From the NCBI GenBank assembly GCA_937926785.1, contig CALBBQ010000035.1:1-64000 (forward strand): 64,000 nt of DNA, in the 5' to 3' direction. The stretch comes from an uncultured Bacteroidales bacterium (lineage in GTDB: Bacteria; Bacteroidota; Bacteroidia; Bacteroidales; Tenuifilaceae). Shown here piece by piece: positions 44,827 through 53,066 of the stretch; position 1 is the stretch's first letter; the number at the start of each line of letters is the position of its first letter. The notes under the pieces were generated by a model. That model did not search any database, was not told where the DNA came from, and saw only the letters and a program-made list of their open reading frames with translations. The position numbers and the translations under genes were made by a program.

Positions 44827-46947
44827 ATGAAAATGAAAAACACGGCTATACTTTTAATTGCTGCTTTTCAAATTTTGATGATAATGTCCTGTAAAACATC
44901 AAAAGTTAAATACCCGGATACCCGTAAGGTGGATGTGGTTGACGAATATTTTGGAACTAAAATTCCGGACCCCTACCGCTGGCTTGAAGATGACAAATCA
45001 CCCGAAGTTGCAGAATGGGTTAAGCAGCAAAATGAGGTTACCTTTAACTACCTCAATGCAATACCCTTCAGAAATAAAATTAAAGAACGTCTGAGTGCAA
45101 TCTGGAACTATACCTCAATGGGTACTCCCTTTAAAGCAGGTGGCCGTTACTTTTTCTTTAAGAAAGAAGGGTTACAGAATCAAAGCGTGCTTTACATGCT
45201 GGACAATCTGGAGGCAGAACCCAAGGTGATCCTTGATCCCAACACTTTTAGCGAAGACGGGACGATTTCCCTTTCCAATGTAAGCCCATCGCGCGACGGA
45301 AAGTACTTAGCATACTCCATAAACGATGGTGGGTCGGACTGGCAAAAAATTAAAATTATTGAACTACCCACCGGAAAAGAACTTTCCGATGAGATTAAAT
45401 GGGTTAAGTTTTCATCAATTGCCTGGTTTAACAATGGTTTCTTCTACAGTAAGTACGATGAGCCTAAGGATGGCTCAGAACTCTCCAACATCAACAAAAA
45501 CCACAAGGTTTACTACCACGTGGTGGGTACTCCGGTTGAAAACGATAAACTGATTTTCTCCAACAACCAGTACCCCCTCAGGAACTTCAGCGCACAAACC
45601 ACCGATGATGAAAAGTACCTGATCATCTACGAGTCAGAATCTACCTACGGAAATTCTATCTACGTAAAGAATCTTAAGGATCCTAGGGCAAACTTTTCAA
45701 AAATTACAACGGGTTTTGAATACGAATACCAGGTACTCGATCACATCAACGACAACCTAATTGTACTAACCAACTATAAAGCACCCAAGTACAAGCTGGT
45801 TAAAATCAATGTTAACAGCATGGATATTGGCAACTGGCGCGACATATTGCCTGAGCGAAAAGATGTTCTTTCAAGCTGCGCTTTGGTTGGCGGTAAAATT
45901 ATTGCCAACTATATGGTTGATGCCAAAAGCCAAGCCGAGGTTTACAACATTGATGGAACCAAAGTTGCAGATATTGAACTGCCCACACTGGGAACAATTT
46001 CGGGCATAACCGGAGAATTCAACGACTCTATTGCCTTCTATTCTTTCTCATCATTCACTGTTCCTCCTATTGTAGTAAAGTACAATGTGAATACAAACAC
46101 ATCCGAAGAATTCTTCCGCCCTACTATAGATTTTGATTCCGACAATTACGAAACCAAGCAGGTGTTCTATACCAGTAAGGATGGAACGCTGGTACCCATG
46201 TTCATAGTTCATAAAAAAGGACTTGAGCTGAACGGAAACAACCCAACTCTACTATATGGCTATGGTGGTTTCAACATCAGCTTACTCCCTTACTTTAGCA
46301 CAGCACGACTTTTCTGGCTTGAGCAAGGTGGTGTATTTGCCATGGCAAACCTAAGGGGTGGCGGCGAATACGGTGAAAACTGGTACCGAGCAGGCACCAA
46401 GCTAAACAAGCAGAACGTTTTCGACGATTTTATTGCAGCAGCCGAGTATCTGATAAAGGAGAAGTACACCTCACCTAAAAAGCTAGCCATTCAGGGAGGC
46501 TCCAATGGCGGACTGCTTATTGGTGCTGTTACCAACCAACGTCCCGATTTATTCAAAGTGGCTATCCCCCAGGTTGGTGTGATGGACATGCTGCGCTACC
46601 ACAACTTTACCATTGGCTGGGCATGGGCTAATGATTACGGAACCAGCAATGATTCCATTCAGTTCCAAAACCTTTACAGCTATTCGCCCCTGCATAACAT
46701 CAAACCCAAAACCAACTACCCAGCCATTCTGGTTACTACGGCCGACCACGACGACAGGGTTGTGCCTGCCCACTCCTTTAAGTACATTGCTACCATGCAA
46801 GCAAGCAATCCCAACCCTAAAAACCCTGCGTTAATTCGCATCCAAACCCGAGCAGGGCATGGTGCCGGAACTCCAACTTCAATTGTAATAGATGAGTATA
46901 CCGATATCTATGCTTTTATTCTATACAACATGGGTCTGAGCTTCTAA
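44827..46947 (+). CDS. prolyl oligopeptidase family serine peptidase (S9A), lipoprotein
   Basis: 706 residues. Signal with lipobox IMSC (MKMKNTAILLIAAFQILMIMSC). Mature start matches prolyl oligopeptidases (YPDTRKVDVVDEYFGTKIPDPYRWLEDDKSPEV). A beta-propeller (~80-420) is followed by the alpha/beta-hydrolase domain. The catalytic triad is Ser in IQGGSNGGLLIGA, Asp in TADHDDRVVP and His in RAGHGAGTP. Cleaves short proline-containing peptides, here on the periplasmic side. Monocistronic between two terminators. Confidence 0.95.
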   Translation: MKMKNTAILLIAAFQILMIMSCKTSKVKYPDTRKVDVVDEYFGTKIPDPYRWLEDDKSPEVAEWVKQQNEVTFNYLNAIPFRNKIKERLSAIWNYTSMGTPFKAGGRYFFFKKEGLQNQSVLYMLDNLEAEPKVILDPNTFSEDGTISLSNVSPSRDGKYLAYSINDGGSDWQKIKIIELPTGKELSDEIKWVKFSSIAWFNNGFFYSKYDEPKDGSELSNINKNHKVYYHVVGTPVENDKLIFSNNQYPLRNFSAQTTDDEKYLIIYESESTYGNSIYVKNLKDPRANFSKITTGFEYEYQVLDHINDNLIVLTNYKAPKYKLVKINVNSMDIGNWRDILPERKDVLSSCALVGGKIIANYMVDAKSQAEVYNIDGTKVADIELPTLGTISGITGEFNDSIAFYSFSSFTVPPIVVKYNVNTNTSEEFFRPTIDFDSDNYETKQVFYTSKDGTLVPMFIVHKKGLELNGNNPTLLYGYGGFNISLLPYFSTARLFWLEQGGVFAMANLRGGGEYGENWYRAGTKLNKQNVFDDFIAAAEYLIKEKYTSPKKLAIQGGSNGGLLIGAVTNQRPDLFKVAIPQVGVMDMLRYHNFTIGWAWANDYGTSNDSIQFQNLYSYSPLHNIKPKTNYPAILVTTADHDDRVVPAHSFKYIATMQASNPNPKNPALIRIQTRAGHGAGTPTSIVIDEYTDIYAFILYNMGLSF

Positions 46948-46969
46948 ATCAGCTGCCAGATATTGCCAG

Positions 46970-46998
46970 AAAAGGTTGAGAGAGCATCTCAACCTTTT
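46970..46998 (+). terminator. intrinsic terminator after the prolyl oligopeptidase gene
   Basis: 11-bp perfect stem AAAAGGTTGAG / CTCAACCTTTT with a seven-base loop. Confidence 0.85.
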
Positions 46999-47062
46999 CT
47001 CGTTTGGTAGGGTAACCCAAATCCATTAACTTAGCATCATTAAAAATGCCTTTAACTGATTT

Positions 47063-47692
47063 ATGCACTACCTTGTTATTGAAGGAAACATTGGCGCAGG
47101 TAAAACAACCCTGGCCTCCATGCTGGCTAAAGACCTAAATGCCAAGCTAATACTTGAACAGTTTGCCGACAACCCATTTTTACCCAAGTTCTATAAGAAC
47201 CCAGAACGTTACAGCTTCCCGCTGGAACTATCGTTTCTGGCAGAAAGGTACACCCAACTAAACACAGAGTTGCGATCCGCTTCGTTATTTCATAGCCTAA
47301 CCATAGCCGACTATTTCTTCATGAAATCCCTCATTTTTGCCCAAAATACGCTTACCGGCGATGAACTACAGCTGTACAAGCAAATTTTCTCAATTATATA
47401 CAATACCTTACCCAAACCCGACCTCTACGTTTACCTACATCTGCCCACTTCAATCCTGCTTAACAACATAAAAAAAAGAGGAAGGGATTACGAACAATCT
47501 ATTTCTTCTGAATATCTAAATGGAATTGCTGAAGGGTACTTCGATTTTTTCCGTCAACACCCGGACTATACCTTTTTAATTCTTGACACATCAAAGATCG
47601 ATTTTGTATTGAAACCCTCCGACTACCAAAAGGTCAAACAGGCAATTTTTGATAAACGCTACCCAAAAGGGGTTAACCGATTAACTTTGTGA
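47063..47692 (+). CDS. deoxynucleoside kinase
   Basis: 209 residues. P-loop at the very N-terminus (VIEGNIGAGKTTLASML), then LILEQFADNPFLPKFYKNPERYSFPLELSFLAERY and the lid/ERS-type region (IKKRGRDYEQSIS). Matches the dNK/dGK-dAK family, which phosphorylates deoxyadenosine, deoxyguanosine or deoxycytidine in salvage. Which base it prefers cannot be read here. Confidence 0.92.
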   Translation: MHYLVIEGNIGAGKTTLASMLAKDLNAKLILEQFADNPFLPKFYKNPERYSFPLELSFLAERYTQLNTELRSASLFHSLTIADYFFMKSLIFAQNTLTGDELQLYKQIFSIIYNTLPKPDLYVYLHLPTSILLNNIKKRGRDYEQSISSEYLNGIAEGYFDFFRQHPDYTFLILDTSKIDFVLKPSDYQKVKQAIFDKRYPKGVNRLTL

Positions 47693-47720
47693 GGTTAAAC
47701 TTTATTTTTGCTACATGTTT

Positions 47721-47751
47721 TTGATTTTTTAATAAAATAGTAGTATGTTTG
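47721..47751 (+). promoter_or_regulatory. promoter of the OmpA/TPR lipoprotein gene
   Basis: TTG (47721-47723), 20-base spacer, TATGTTTG (47744-47751). Full consensus match, 52 bases before the ATG at 47804. Confidence 0.72.
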
Positions 47752-47803
47752 TATTTACATTTACTCAGCTGAAAAGCAGAACTAATAACTAACCAACTTC
47801 AAT

Positions 47804-49504
47804 ATGAAAATGAAAGGTTTAAAACTATCGATTATTGCCCTAGCTGGTCTGCTGATGGCCGGCTGTGGCGGGGTTGAAAAAATGAAAGAACTCCCTCAGG
47901 GTTTTACTTTAAAGGTTACCCCAAACCCCGTTGAAGTACATGCCAATAAAGTTAAAGCAACTTTTGAAGGAACAATTCCTCCAAAGTACTTCAACAAGAA
48001 AGCCATTGTAGAAATTACCCCTTACGTTGTTTACAAGGGTGGAGAACTTGCATTACCATCAAAGATTCTACAGGGTGAAGATGTTCAGGCCAACAACCAG
48101 GTAATCAACTACGAAGCGGGTGGTAGCTGGAAACACGATGTAGAATTCGATTACAAAGATGAGATGTTCAACTGCGAGCTTGAACTCCGCTTTGTTATCA
48201 CCTACAAGGACAAGAAAGTTCCCTTCGATGCTCCTCAAAAGGTTGGCATTGGCACAATGGCCACCTACAAGTTGGTTGACATCGATCCCAAGCCAGTAAT
48301 GCTCAGTGACAAGTTCGTACGCGTTACTCCTGAAGAAAAAGAAGCACAAATCAACTTCGTAATCCAAAAGGCAGACATCCGCAAGTCGGAACTCACCAAG
48401 GACGAAATAAAGATGTTAAACAATTTCCTGCTTGAGGCTGCAAAAGCTCAAAACAAGGAAATCAAAGAGGTAAAAATATCGGCATACGCATCACCCGATG
48501 GTCCTGAAAAACTCAACGATAAGCTATCGCAGGATCGTGGGAAGAATACCGACAAGTTCCTTGCCGACGTATTCAAGAAAGGTAAAGTTCAAGGCGTTAA
48601 ACCTTCCGTTGAATTCACCGCTGAGGACTGGGATGGCTTCCAAAAAGCAGTTCAGGCCTCCAATATAGAAGATAAAGAACTCATCCTCCGCGTTCTTTCC
48701 ATGTACTCCGATCCTATAGTTCGTGAAAAGGAAATTAAAAACCTTTCGAAAGTTTACAAGGTATTGGCTGAAAAGATCCTTCCTGAGCTACGCCGTTCAA
48801 GAATGATTGCCAAGGTTGATGTTATTGGCTACTCCGATGATAACTTGCGTTACATGGTTGAAAACAACACCTACGACAACCTGAATGTTGAAGAGATGCT
48901 TTACGCTGCTACCCTGGTAAACGATGTTAACAAGAAGATTGAACTTTACATGAAAGCCGGCGAAAAGTTCAACTGCGCCCGTGGTTACAACAACGCTGCA
49001 TACTACTACATCCTGAACAAGGATGCTGCTGCTGCCAAGGCTGCTCTTGATAAAATTCCTGCCGATCAGAAAAATGCTGCTATCACTAATAACCTTGGTT
49101 GTGTAGCTATGCTGGAAGGCAAATTCGATGAGGCTGAAAAACTATTCGCCGATGCGGCTGATGCCGGTGCTGCTGCCAAGTATAACCTTGGTATCATTGC
49201 CATCCTGAAGGGGCAGTATCCTGCTGCTGCCGATTACCTGGCTGGTAGCGATTCCTTTAACCAAGGTCTTGCCCTTCTGCTTGCAGGTAAAGCAGATGCT
49301 GCTAGGAATACCTTCAACAAGGTAGAAACCGCCAAAGGTTACTACGGACGTGCTATTGTTGGAGCTCGCGTATCCGAAGAAACCACTGTTCTCAACAACC
49401 TACGCACAGCTTTTGGTAAGGATGCTTCCTTGAAGGATCGCGCTAAGCAAGATGTTGAGTTCCGTGCATTCCTACAGAACGAAGCATTCAAAGCTTTATT
49501 CTAG
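47804..49504 (+). CDS. lipoprotein with OmpA-like segment and C-terminal TPRs
   Basis: 566 residues. Lipobox LMAGC (KLSIIALAGLLMAGCGG). A beta domain occupies ~25-180. An OmpA-like region then includes KEVKISAYASPDGPEKLNDKLSQDRGKNTDKFL, which keeps the N..LS..R....T...L pattern of peptidoglycan-binding OmpA domains. The domain appears split by a helical insert before KVDVIGYSDDNLRYM. The C-terminal ~190 residues form TPR-like helices very rich in Ala (YNNAAYYYILNKDAAAAKAALDKIP, AEKLFADAADAGAAAKYNLGIIAIL). Probably an abundant envelope protein at the outer membrane/peptidoglycan interface; no established function. Confidence 0.82.
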   Translation: MKMKGLKLSIIALAGLLMAGCGGVEKMKELPQGFTLKVTPNPVEVHANKVKATFEGTIPPKYFNKKAIVEITPYVVYKGGELALPSKILQGEDVQANNQVINYEAGGSWKHDVEFDYKDEMFNCELELRFVITYKDKKVPFDAPQKVGIGTMATYKLVDIDPKPVMLSDKFVRVTPEEKEAQINFVIQKADIRKSELTKDEIKMLNNFLLEAAKAQNKEIKEVKISAYASPDGPEKLNDKLSQDRGKNTDKFLADVFKKGKVQGVKPSVEFTAEDWDGFQKAVQASNIEDKELILRVLSMYSDPIVREKEIKNLSKVYKVLAEKILPELRRSRMIAKVDVIGYSDDNLRYMVENNTYDNLNVEEMLYAATLVNDVNKKIELYMKAGEKFNCARGYNNAAYYYILNKDAAAAKAALDKIPADQKNAAITNNLGCVAMLEGKFDEAEKLFADAADAGAAAKYNLGIIAILKGQYPAAADYLAGSDSFNQGLALLLAGKADAARNTFNKVETAKGYYGRAIVGARVSEETTVLNNLRTAFGKDASLKDRAKQDVEFRAFLQNEAFKALF

Positions 49505-49522
49505 AAAATAACTTCTCCATAA

Positions 49523-49552
49523 AAAGAAGGCTGCCCTAGGGCAGCCTTCTTT
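49523..49552. terminator. bidirectional terminator, perfect 30-bp palindrome
   Basis: 14-base arms AAAGAAGGCTGCCC and GGGCAGCCTTCTTT around a central TA, with A and T runs at the ends. It lies between convergent genes and overlaps the last codon of the minus-strand methyltransferase, so it can serve both transcripts. Confidence 0.9.
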
Positions 49553-50093
49553 ATTTCTGCTTCAGCTTAACAAAAAAGTCCCAAAGCACAATTCCAGCCG
49601 AAACGGCAATGTTAAAAGAGTGTTTGGTTCCGAGTTGAGGAATCTCGATGCATTCATCCGACTCATCAACCACATCCTGGGCAACTCCCTTAACCTCATT
49701 CCCAAATATCAAAGCGTACCCTTGACCCTTCACGGGATTGTAATGGTTTAACGGAACTGCATTTTCGGTTTGCTCAACTGAAATCACCCTGTAGCCCCGA
49801 TCCTTTAAAATCTGCAGCGCATCAATGGTGCTGTTTATATATTCCCATTCCACAGAGTCCTCAGCGCCAAGAGCAGAGCGGTGAATCTCCGGGTGAGGCG
49901 GAGTTCCGGTTATGCCACACAAGAATACCTTTTGGACCAGAAAGGCATCGGCTGTTCTAAAAACCGAACCCACATTATTCAAGCTTCGAATGTTATCCAG
50001 AACTACTACCAAGGGAATCTTTTCCGAAGCCTTAAACTCCTGAATCGTCTTTCGCCCCAACTCTTCATTTAACAACTTCCGATTTTTAACCAT
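49551..50093 (-). CDS. TrmH/SpoU-family RNA 2'-O-methyltransferase
   Basis: 180 residues from the ATG at 50093; the longer frame starts with TTG and adds only a non-conserved hydrophobic lead. SPOUT motifs: LVVVLDNIRSLNNVGSVFRTADAF (motif 1), ALIFGNEVKGVAQ (motif 2), CIEIPQLGTKHSFNIAVSAGIVLWDFF (motif 3 of the trefoil knot). Methylates a tRNA or rRNA ribose; the target is not determinable. Confidence 0.93.
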   Translation of the reverse strand: MVKNRKLLNEELGRKTIQEFKASEKIPLVVVLDNIRSLNNVGSVFRTADAFLVQKVFLCGITGTPPHPEIHRSALGAEDSVEWEYINSTIDALQILKDRGYRVISVEQTENAVPLNHYNPVKGQGYALIFGNEVKGVAQDVVDESDECIEIPQLGTKHSFNIAVSAGIVLWDFFVKLKQK

Positions 50094-50169
50094 ATCCGCG
50101 AAAAATTTAACAAAATTAATCAATCCTTTTTTTGTAATTTAGTTGCATGAACACAAATGATAAACATTT

Positions 50170-51357
50170 ATGAATCTACATGAGTACCAATCGAAAGAAA
50201 TACTCAGGCAAGCAGGAGTGCCGGTTCCTGCTGGTCTGGTTGCTTTCAGTGCCGATGAAGCGGTAACCGCTGCTAGGGAAATTATTAAACTAACTGGAAC
50301 CGATACCATTGCTGTAAAGGCACAGATTCATGCCGGTGGACGAGGGAAAGGGGGTGGCGTTAAAATTGCCAAATCGGTTGAAGAGGTTGCTACCTACGCC
50401 AGTAAAATTCTGGGCATGACCCTGGTTACCCATCAAACTGGCCCACAAGGTAAGCTGGTTCGAAAGGTTCTGATTGAGCAGGGAATTTACCAGCCAGGCC
50501 CATCCGAAATCAAGGAGTACTATATGAGTATCCTGCTTAACCGGTCGACAGGCCGACACATGATCGTGTACTCACCCCAAGGAGGAATGGACATTGAGGC
50601 TGTAGCTGCCCAAACCCCTGAATTAATCTTTAAAGAAGAAATCCATCCAATAGGTATTCAGGCCTACCAGGCCAGAAAAATTGCTTTTAACCTAGGACTT
50701 TCGGGTAAAGCCCATCAGCAAATGGTTAGGTTTGTGATGGCGCTCTACGAAGCGTATTTAAAGAATGACCTTTCGCTGCTTGAGATCAACCCGGTTGTTA
50801 AAACGTCAAACGATGATATCCTGGCTGCTGATGCTAAGTGCAGCGTTGATGATAACGCACTTTACAGGCATCCGCATTTGGCAGAGTACCGCGATATCTA
50901 CGAAGAAGATCCGGCCGAGGTTGAGGCAGGTGAACATAACCTCAACTTTGTTAAGCTCGATGGAAACGTAGGATGTATGGTAAACGGGGCCGGACTGGCC
51001 ATGGCTACCATGGATATCATAAAACTTTCAGGTGGTGATCCCGCAAACTTTCTGGATGTTGGTGGTGGAGCAAATGCCAAAACGGTTGCTGCCGGGTTCA
51101 GGATCATTCTAAAGGACCCCAACGTAAAGGCAATCCTTATCAATATATTTGGCGGAATTGTTCGTTGCGACCGCGTTGCTCAGGGGGTAGTAGATGCCTA
51201 CAAAGAGATTGGCAATATACCTGTACCTGTTATAGTCAGACTACAAGGAACCAATGCCCTTGAGGGGAAAAAGCTAATAGATGAATCAGGACTTAAAGTT
51301 TACAGCGCAATATCGCTTCAGGAAGCTGCAAACCTGGTGAAACAAATGGTGAACTAA
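50170..51357 (+). CDS. sucC: succinyl-CoA synthetase (ADP-forming) beta subunit
   Basis: 395 residues. ATP-grasp subunit of succinate-CoA ligase: [65 protein letters not shown] and [20 protein letters not shown]. Works with the alpha subunit (SucD) in the TCA cycle or succinate fermentation. sucD does not follow; a terminator does, so the alpha gene must be elsewhere or the operon is split. Confidence 0.95.
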   Translation: MNLHEYQSKEILRQAGVPVPAGLVAFSADEAVTAAREIIKLTGTDTIAVKAQIHAGGRGKGGGVKIAKSVEEVATYASKILGMTLVTHQTGPQGKLVRKVLIEQGIYQPGPSEIKEYYMSILLNRSTGRHMIVYSPQGGMDIEAVAAQTPELIFKEEIHPIGIQAYQARKIAFNLGLSGKAHQQMVRFVMALYEAYLKNDLSLLEINPVVKTSNDDILAADAKCSVDDNALYRHPHLAEYRDIYEEDPAEVEAGEHNLNFVKLDGNVGCMVNGAGLAMATMDIIKLSGGDPANFLDVGGGANAKTVAAGFRIILKDPNVKAILINIFGGIVRCDRVAQGVVDAYKEIGNIPVPVIVRLQGTNALEGKKLIDESGLKVYSAISLQEAANLVKQMVN

Positions 51358-51359
51358 AA

Positions 51360-51385
51360 AACAAACGGGGCAATGCCCCGTTTTG
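51360..51385. terminator. terminator between sucC and the DUF2892 gene
   Basis: 9-bp stem AAACGGGGC / GCCCCGTTT with an AAT loop, followed by T on the plus strand and by TTTG-type sequence on the minus. It serves convergent sucC and the DUF2892 gene. Confidence 0.85.
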
Positions 51386-51386
51386 T

Positions 51387-51578
51387 TTACCCCTTCTTTG
51401 TAGGACAGGTTGATATCCCCAATAGGGTGTACAAACCACAGGAACCTACTAAAGCGGTTGCAAAGGGAATAATTGCCACTAAACCCCACCAGCTCTGGTA
51501 ATAAATACCAGCTGCAGCAATAATTAGGGCTATGATGATTCTGATAACCCTGTCAGTTTTTCCAACATTCTTATCCAT
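51387..51578 (-). CDS. DUF2892 (YgaP-like) inner membrane protein
   Basis: 63 residues: MDKNVGKTDRVIRIIIALII, two hydrophobic helices, ATALVGSCGLYTLLGISTCPTK. This is the DUF2892 pattern (kNvG..DR.iRi..g......G..p...lvGfCplY.llGi.T). The two conserved Cys may be redox or metal related; function unknown. Confidence 0.93.
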   Translation of the reverse strand: MDKNVGKTDRVIRIIIALIIAAAGIYYQSWWGLVAIIPFATALVGSCGLYTLLGISTCPTKKG

Positions 51579-51636
51579 TGCTTTGTGTTTTAATTATTAC
51601 TATCAATAAACAACAATAACCAAAGAATGTTTAATG

Positions 51637-52899
51637 CTAAAACTGTATGGGTTTACGCTTGAATGGCATTGTCATGCACCTTGCACCACCACCGCCGCGG
51701 GGTAGTTCGCTTCCATCGAGCGCAACCACAAACCGTTTGTAGGAGTTCATATGAACCTTTCCGGTCAGTATATCCTTTGCTTTAAGTATCTCAAAACCGT
51801 GCTTGTGCATCTCCTCAAGGGTGTTGATGTTACGCCCGTAACCAACAACCTTACCAGGGCCAATGGCAACAAAGTTTGCCCCACTGTGCCACTGCTCACG
51901 CTCCTGAATCCACCTATCCTTTGTGCCACCACAAACTATCGGTTGCAAATCAATTCCTAAGTTTCTCAAAGCCACCAAAAGATTATCGACCGTTCTGATA
52001 TCCGTTACCATTCCGTTATCGATGGTGATTTGAACCGTTTGGTAACGGTTGGGCTGTAAAACGATTGGTTCATAAACCATGCACTTGTCGTAATCGAGCA
52101 TGGTGAACACCATGTCGAGGTGAATGAATGACTCTGGTTTATGCGGGAGCTCCTGAACAAGAATGTACCGCCTTCTCTTTTCGCCCCTCGACAGGAATCG
52201 ATTTAGTATAAAATCGATGCCGAAAGTGTTGGTTCTGATTCCATTCCCAACTAAAAGGATATCATCCCGAACCACCAGTACATCCCCACCCTCAATGGTT
52301 ACATCGCCGGGATTATTAAAAGTTGATGGATTAATGGTCTGTGTGGTGAAAACTCCTGACTGGGAGAAAATGGCCTCCATGATAATACTTTCCCTATCCC
52401 TCACGGCGTTGGCCATTTTCGCAATCAGCACATCCTCTCCAATGGCTATTGAAGCATCGCGAGTGAAGTAAAAGTTGTACAGAGGCTTTAAGGCAAACCG
52501 CTCCTTGCTTAAAAAGTTTGTAAGGGTATTACGAACCAAAGGCACCCCCTCAACCAGTAATCTTGCAAGCTCACCAGATTCAATATCAAGTAGATGATCG
52601 TAAAGCGACATAGCGTTTTCATGCTTGCAAATTTTTTCAATGAGATACTCCTTGCTTTCCTCCTTGGAAAGCACTAGTTTAAGCAAATCAACCACCTCGA
52701 ATGTTTTTGCCACCTTAGACAGAACCCCGCTAAGCTGGGCATACTCCTTACGGGCGACGTTAAGGTTCAGAATATCACTATAAAGTGCTCTTTGCGCATT
52801 CTCAGGAGTCATGTTTTCGACCTCGGCCCCCGGGGTATGAAGAATAACGCCCTCAAGCTCGCCTATCTCCGAATTTATGCTTACCGATATCCTCTCCAT
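51637..52899 (-). CDS. arcA: arginine deiminase
   Basis: 420 residues. Converts arginine to citrulline and ammonia. Motifs: SEIGELEGVILHTPGAEVENMTPEN, NFYFTRDASIAIGEDVLIAKM, TIEGGDVLVVRDDILLVGNGIRT, HLDMVFTMLDYDKC (catalytic His/Asp) and the C-terminal nucleophile Cys in LPRGGGGARCMTMPF. The ATG at 52899 is preferred over an in-frame GTG at 52926 because that GTG is part of the -7 promoter element. Ornithine carbamoyltransferase and carbamate kinase are not adjacent. Confidence 0.95.
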   Translation of the reverse strand: MERISVSINSEIGELEGVILHTPGAEVENMTPENAQRALYSDILNLNVARKEYAQLSGVLSKVAKTFEVVDLLKLVLSKEESKEYLIEKICKHENAMSLYDHLLDIESGELARLLVEGVPLVRNTLTNFLSKERFALKPLYNFYFTRDASIAIGEDVLIAKMANAVRDRESIIMEAIFSQSGVFTTQTINPSTFNNPGDVTIEGGDVLVVRDDILLVGNGIRTNTFGIDFILNRFLSRGEKRRRYILVQELPHKPESFIHLDMVFTMLDYDKCMVYEPIVLQPNRYQTVQITIDNGMVTDIRTVDNLLVALRNLGIDLQPIVCGGTKDRWIQEREQWHSGANFVAIGPGKVVGYGRNINTLEEMHKHGFEILKAKDILTGKVHMNSYKRFVVALDGSELPRGGGGARCMTMPFKRKPIQF

Positions 52900-52925
52900 A
52901 AAATCAGTTTGTGTTGAATTCTGCA

Positions 52926-52956
52926 CAAAGTTAATCCATTACTTTCAAACCCTAAA
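52926..52956 (-). promoter_or_regulatory. arcA promoter candidate
   Basis: On the minus strand, TTT (52954-52956, one mismatch to TTG), 20-base spacer, TAACTTTG (52926-52933). The arcA ATG is 27 bases downstream. Confidence 0.55.
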
Positions 52957-53006
52957 CGTGTTAAGAAACATACATGTAAAAACCTTTAATCCACTAATAG
53001 TTTGAC

Positions 53007-53043
53007 AAAAAAGGTGTTCTGGGTAATACCCGGAACACCTTTT
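53007..53043 (-). terminator. intrinsic terminator after gcvP
   Basis: Stem AAAGGTGTTC / GAACACCTTT extended inward by TGGGT / ACCCG, so a ~15-bp hairpin with an AAT loop. On the minus strand it ends in TTTTTT. Confidence 0.9.
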
Positions 53044-53066
53044 ATGATTTTGTACAACTATATCAA

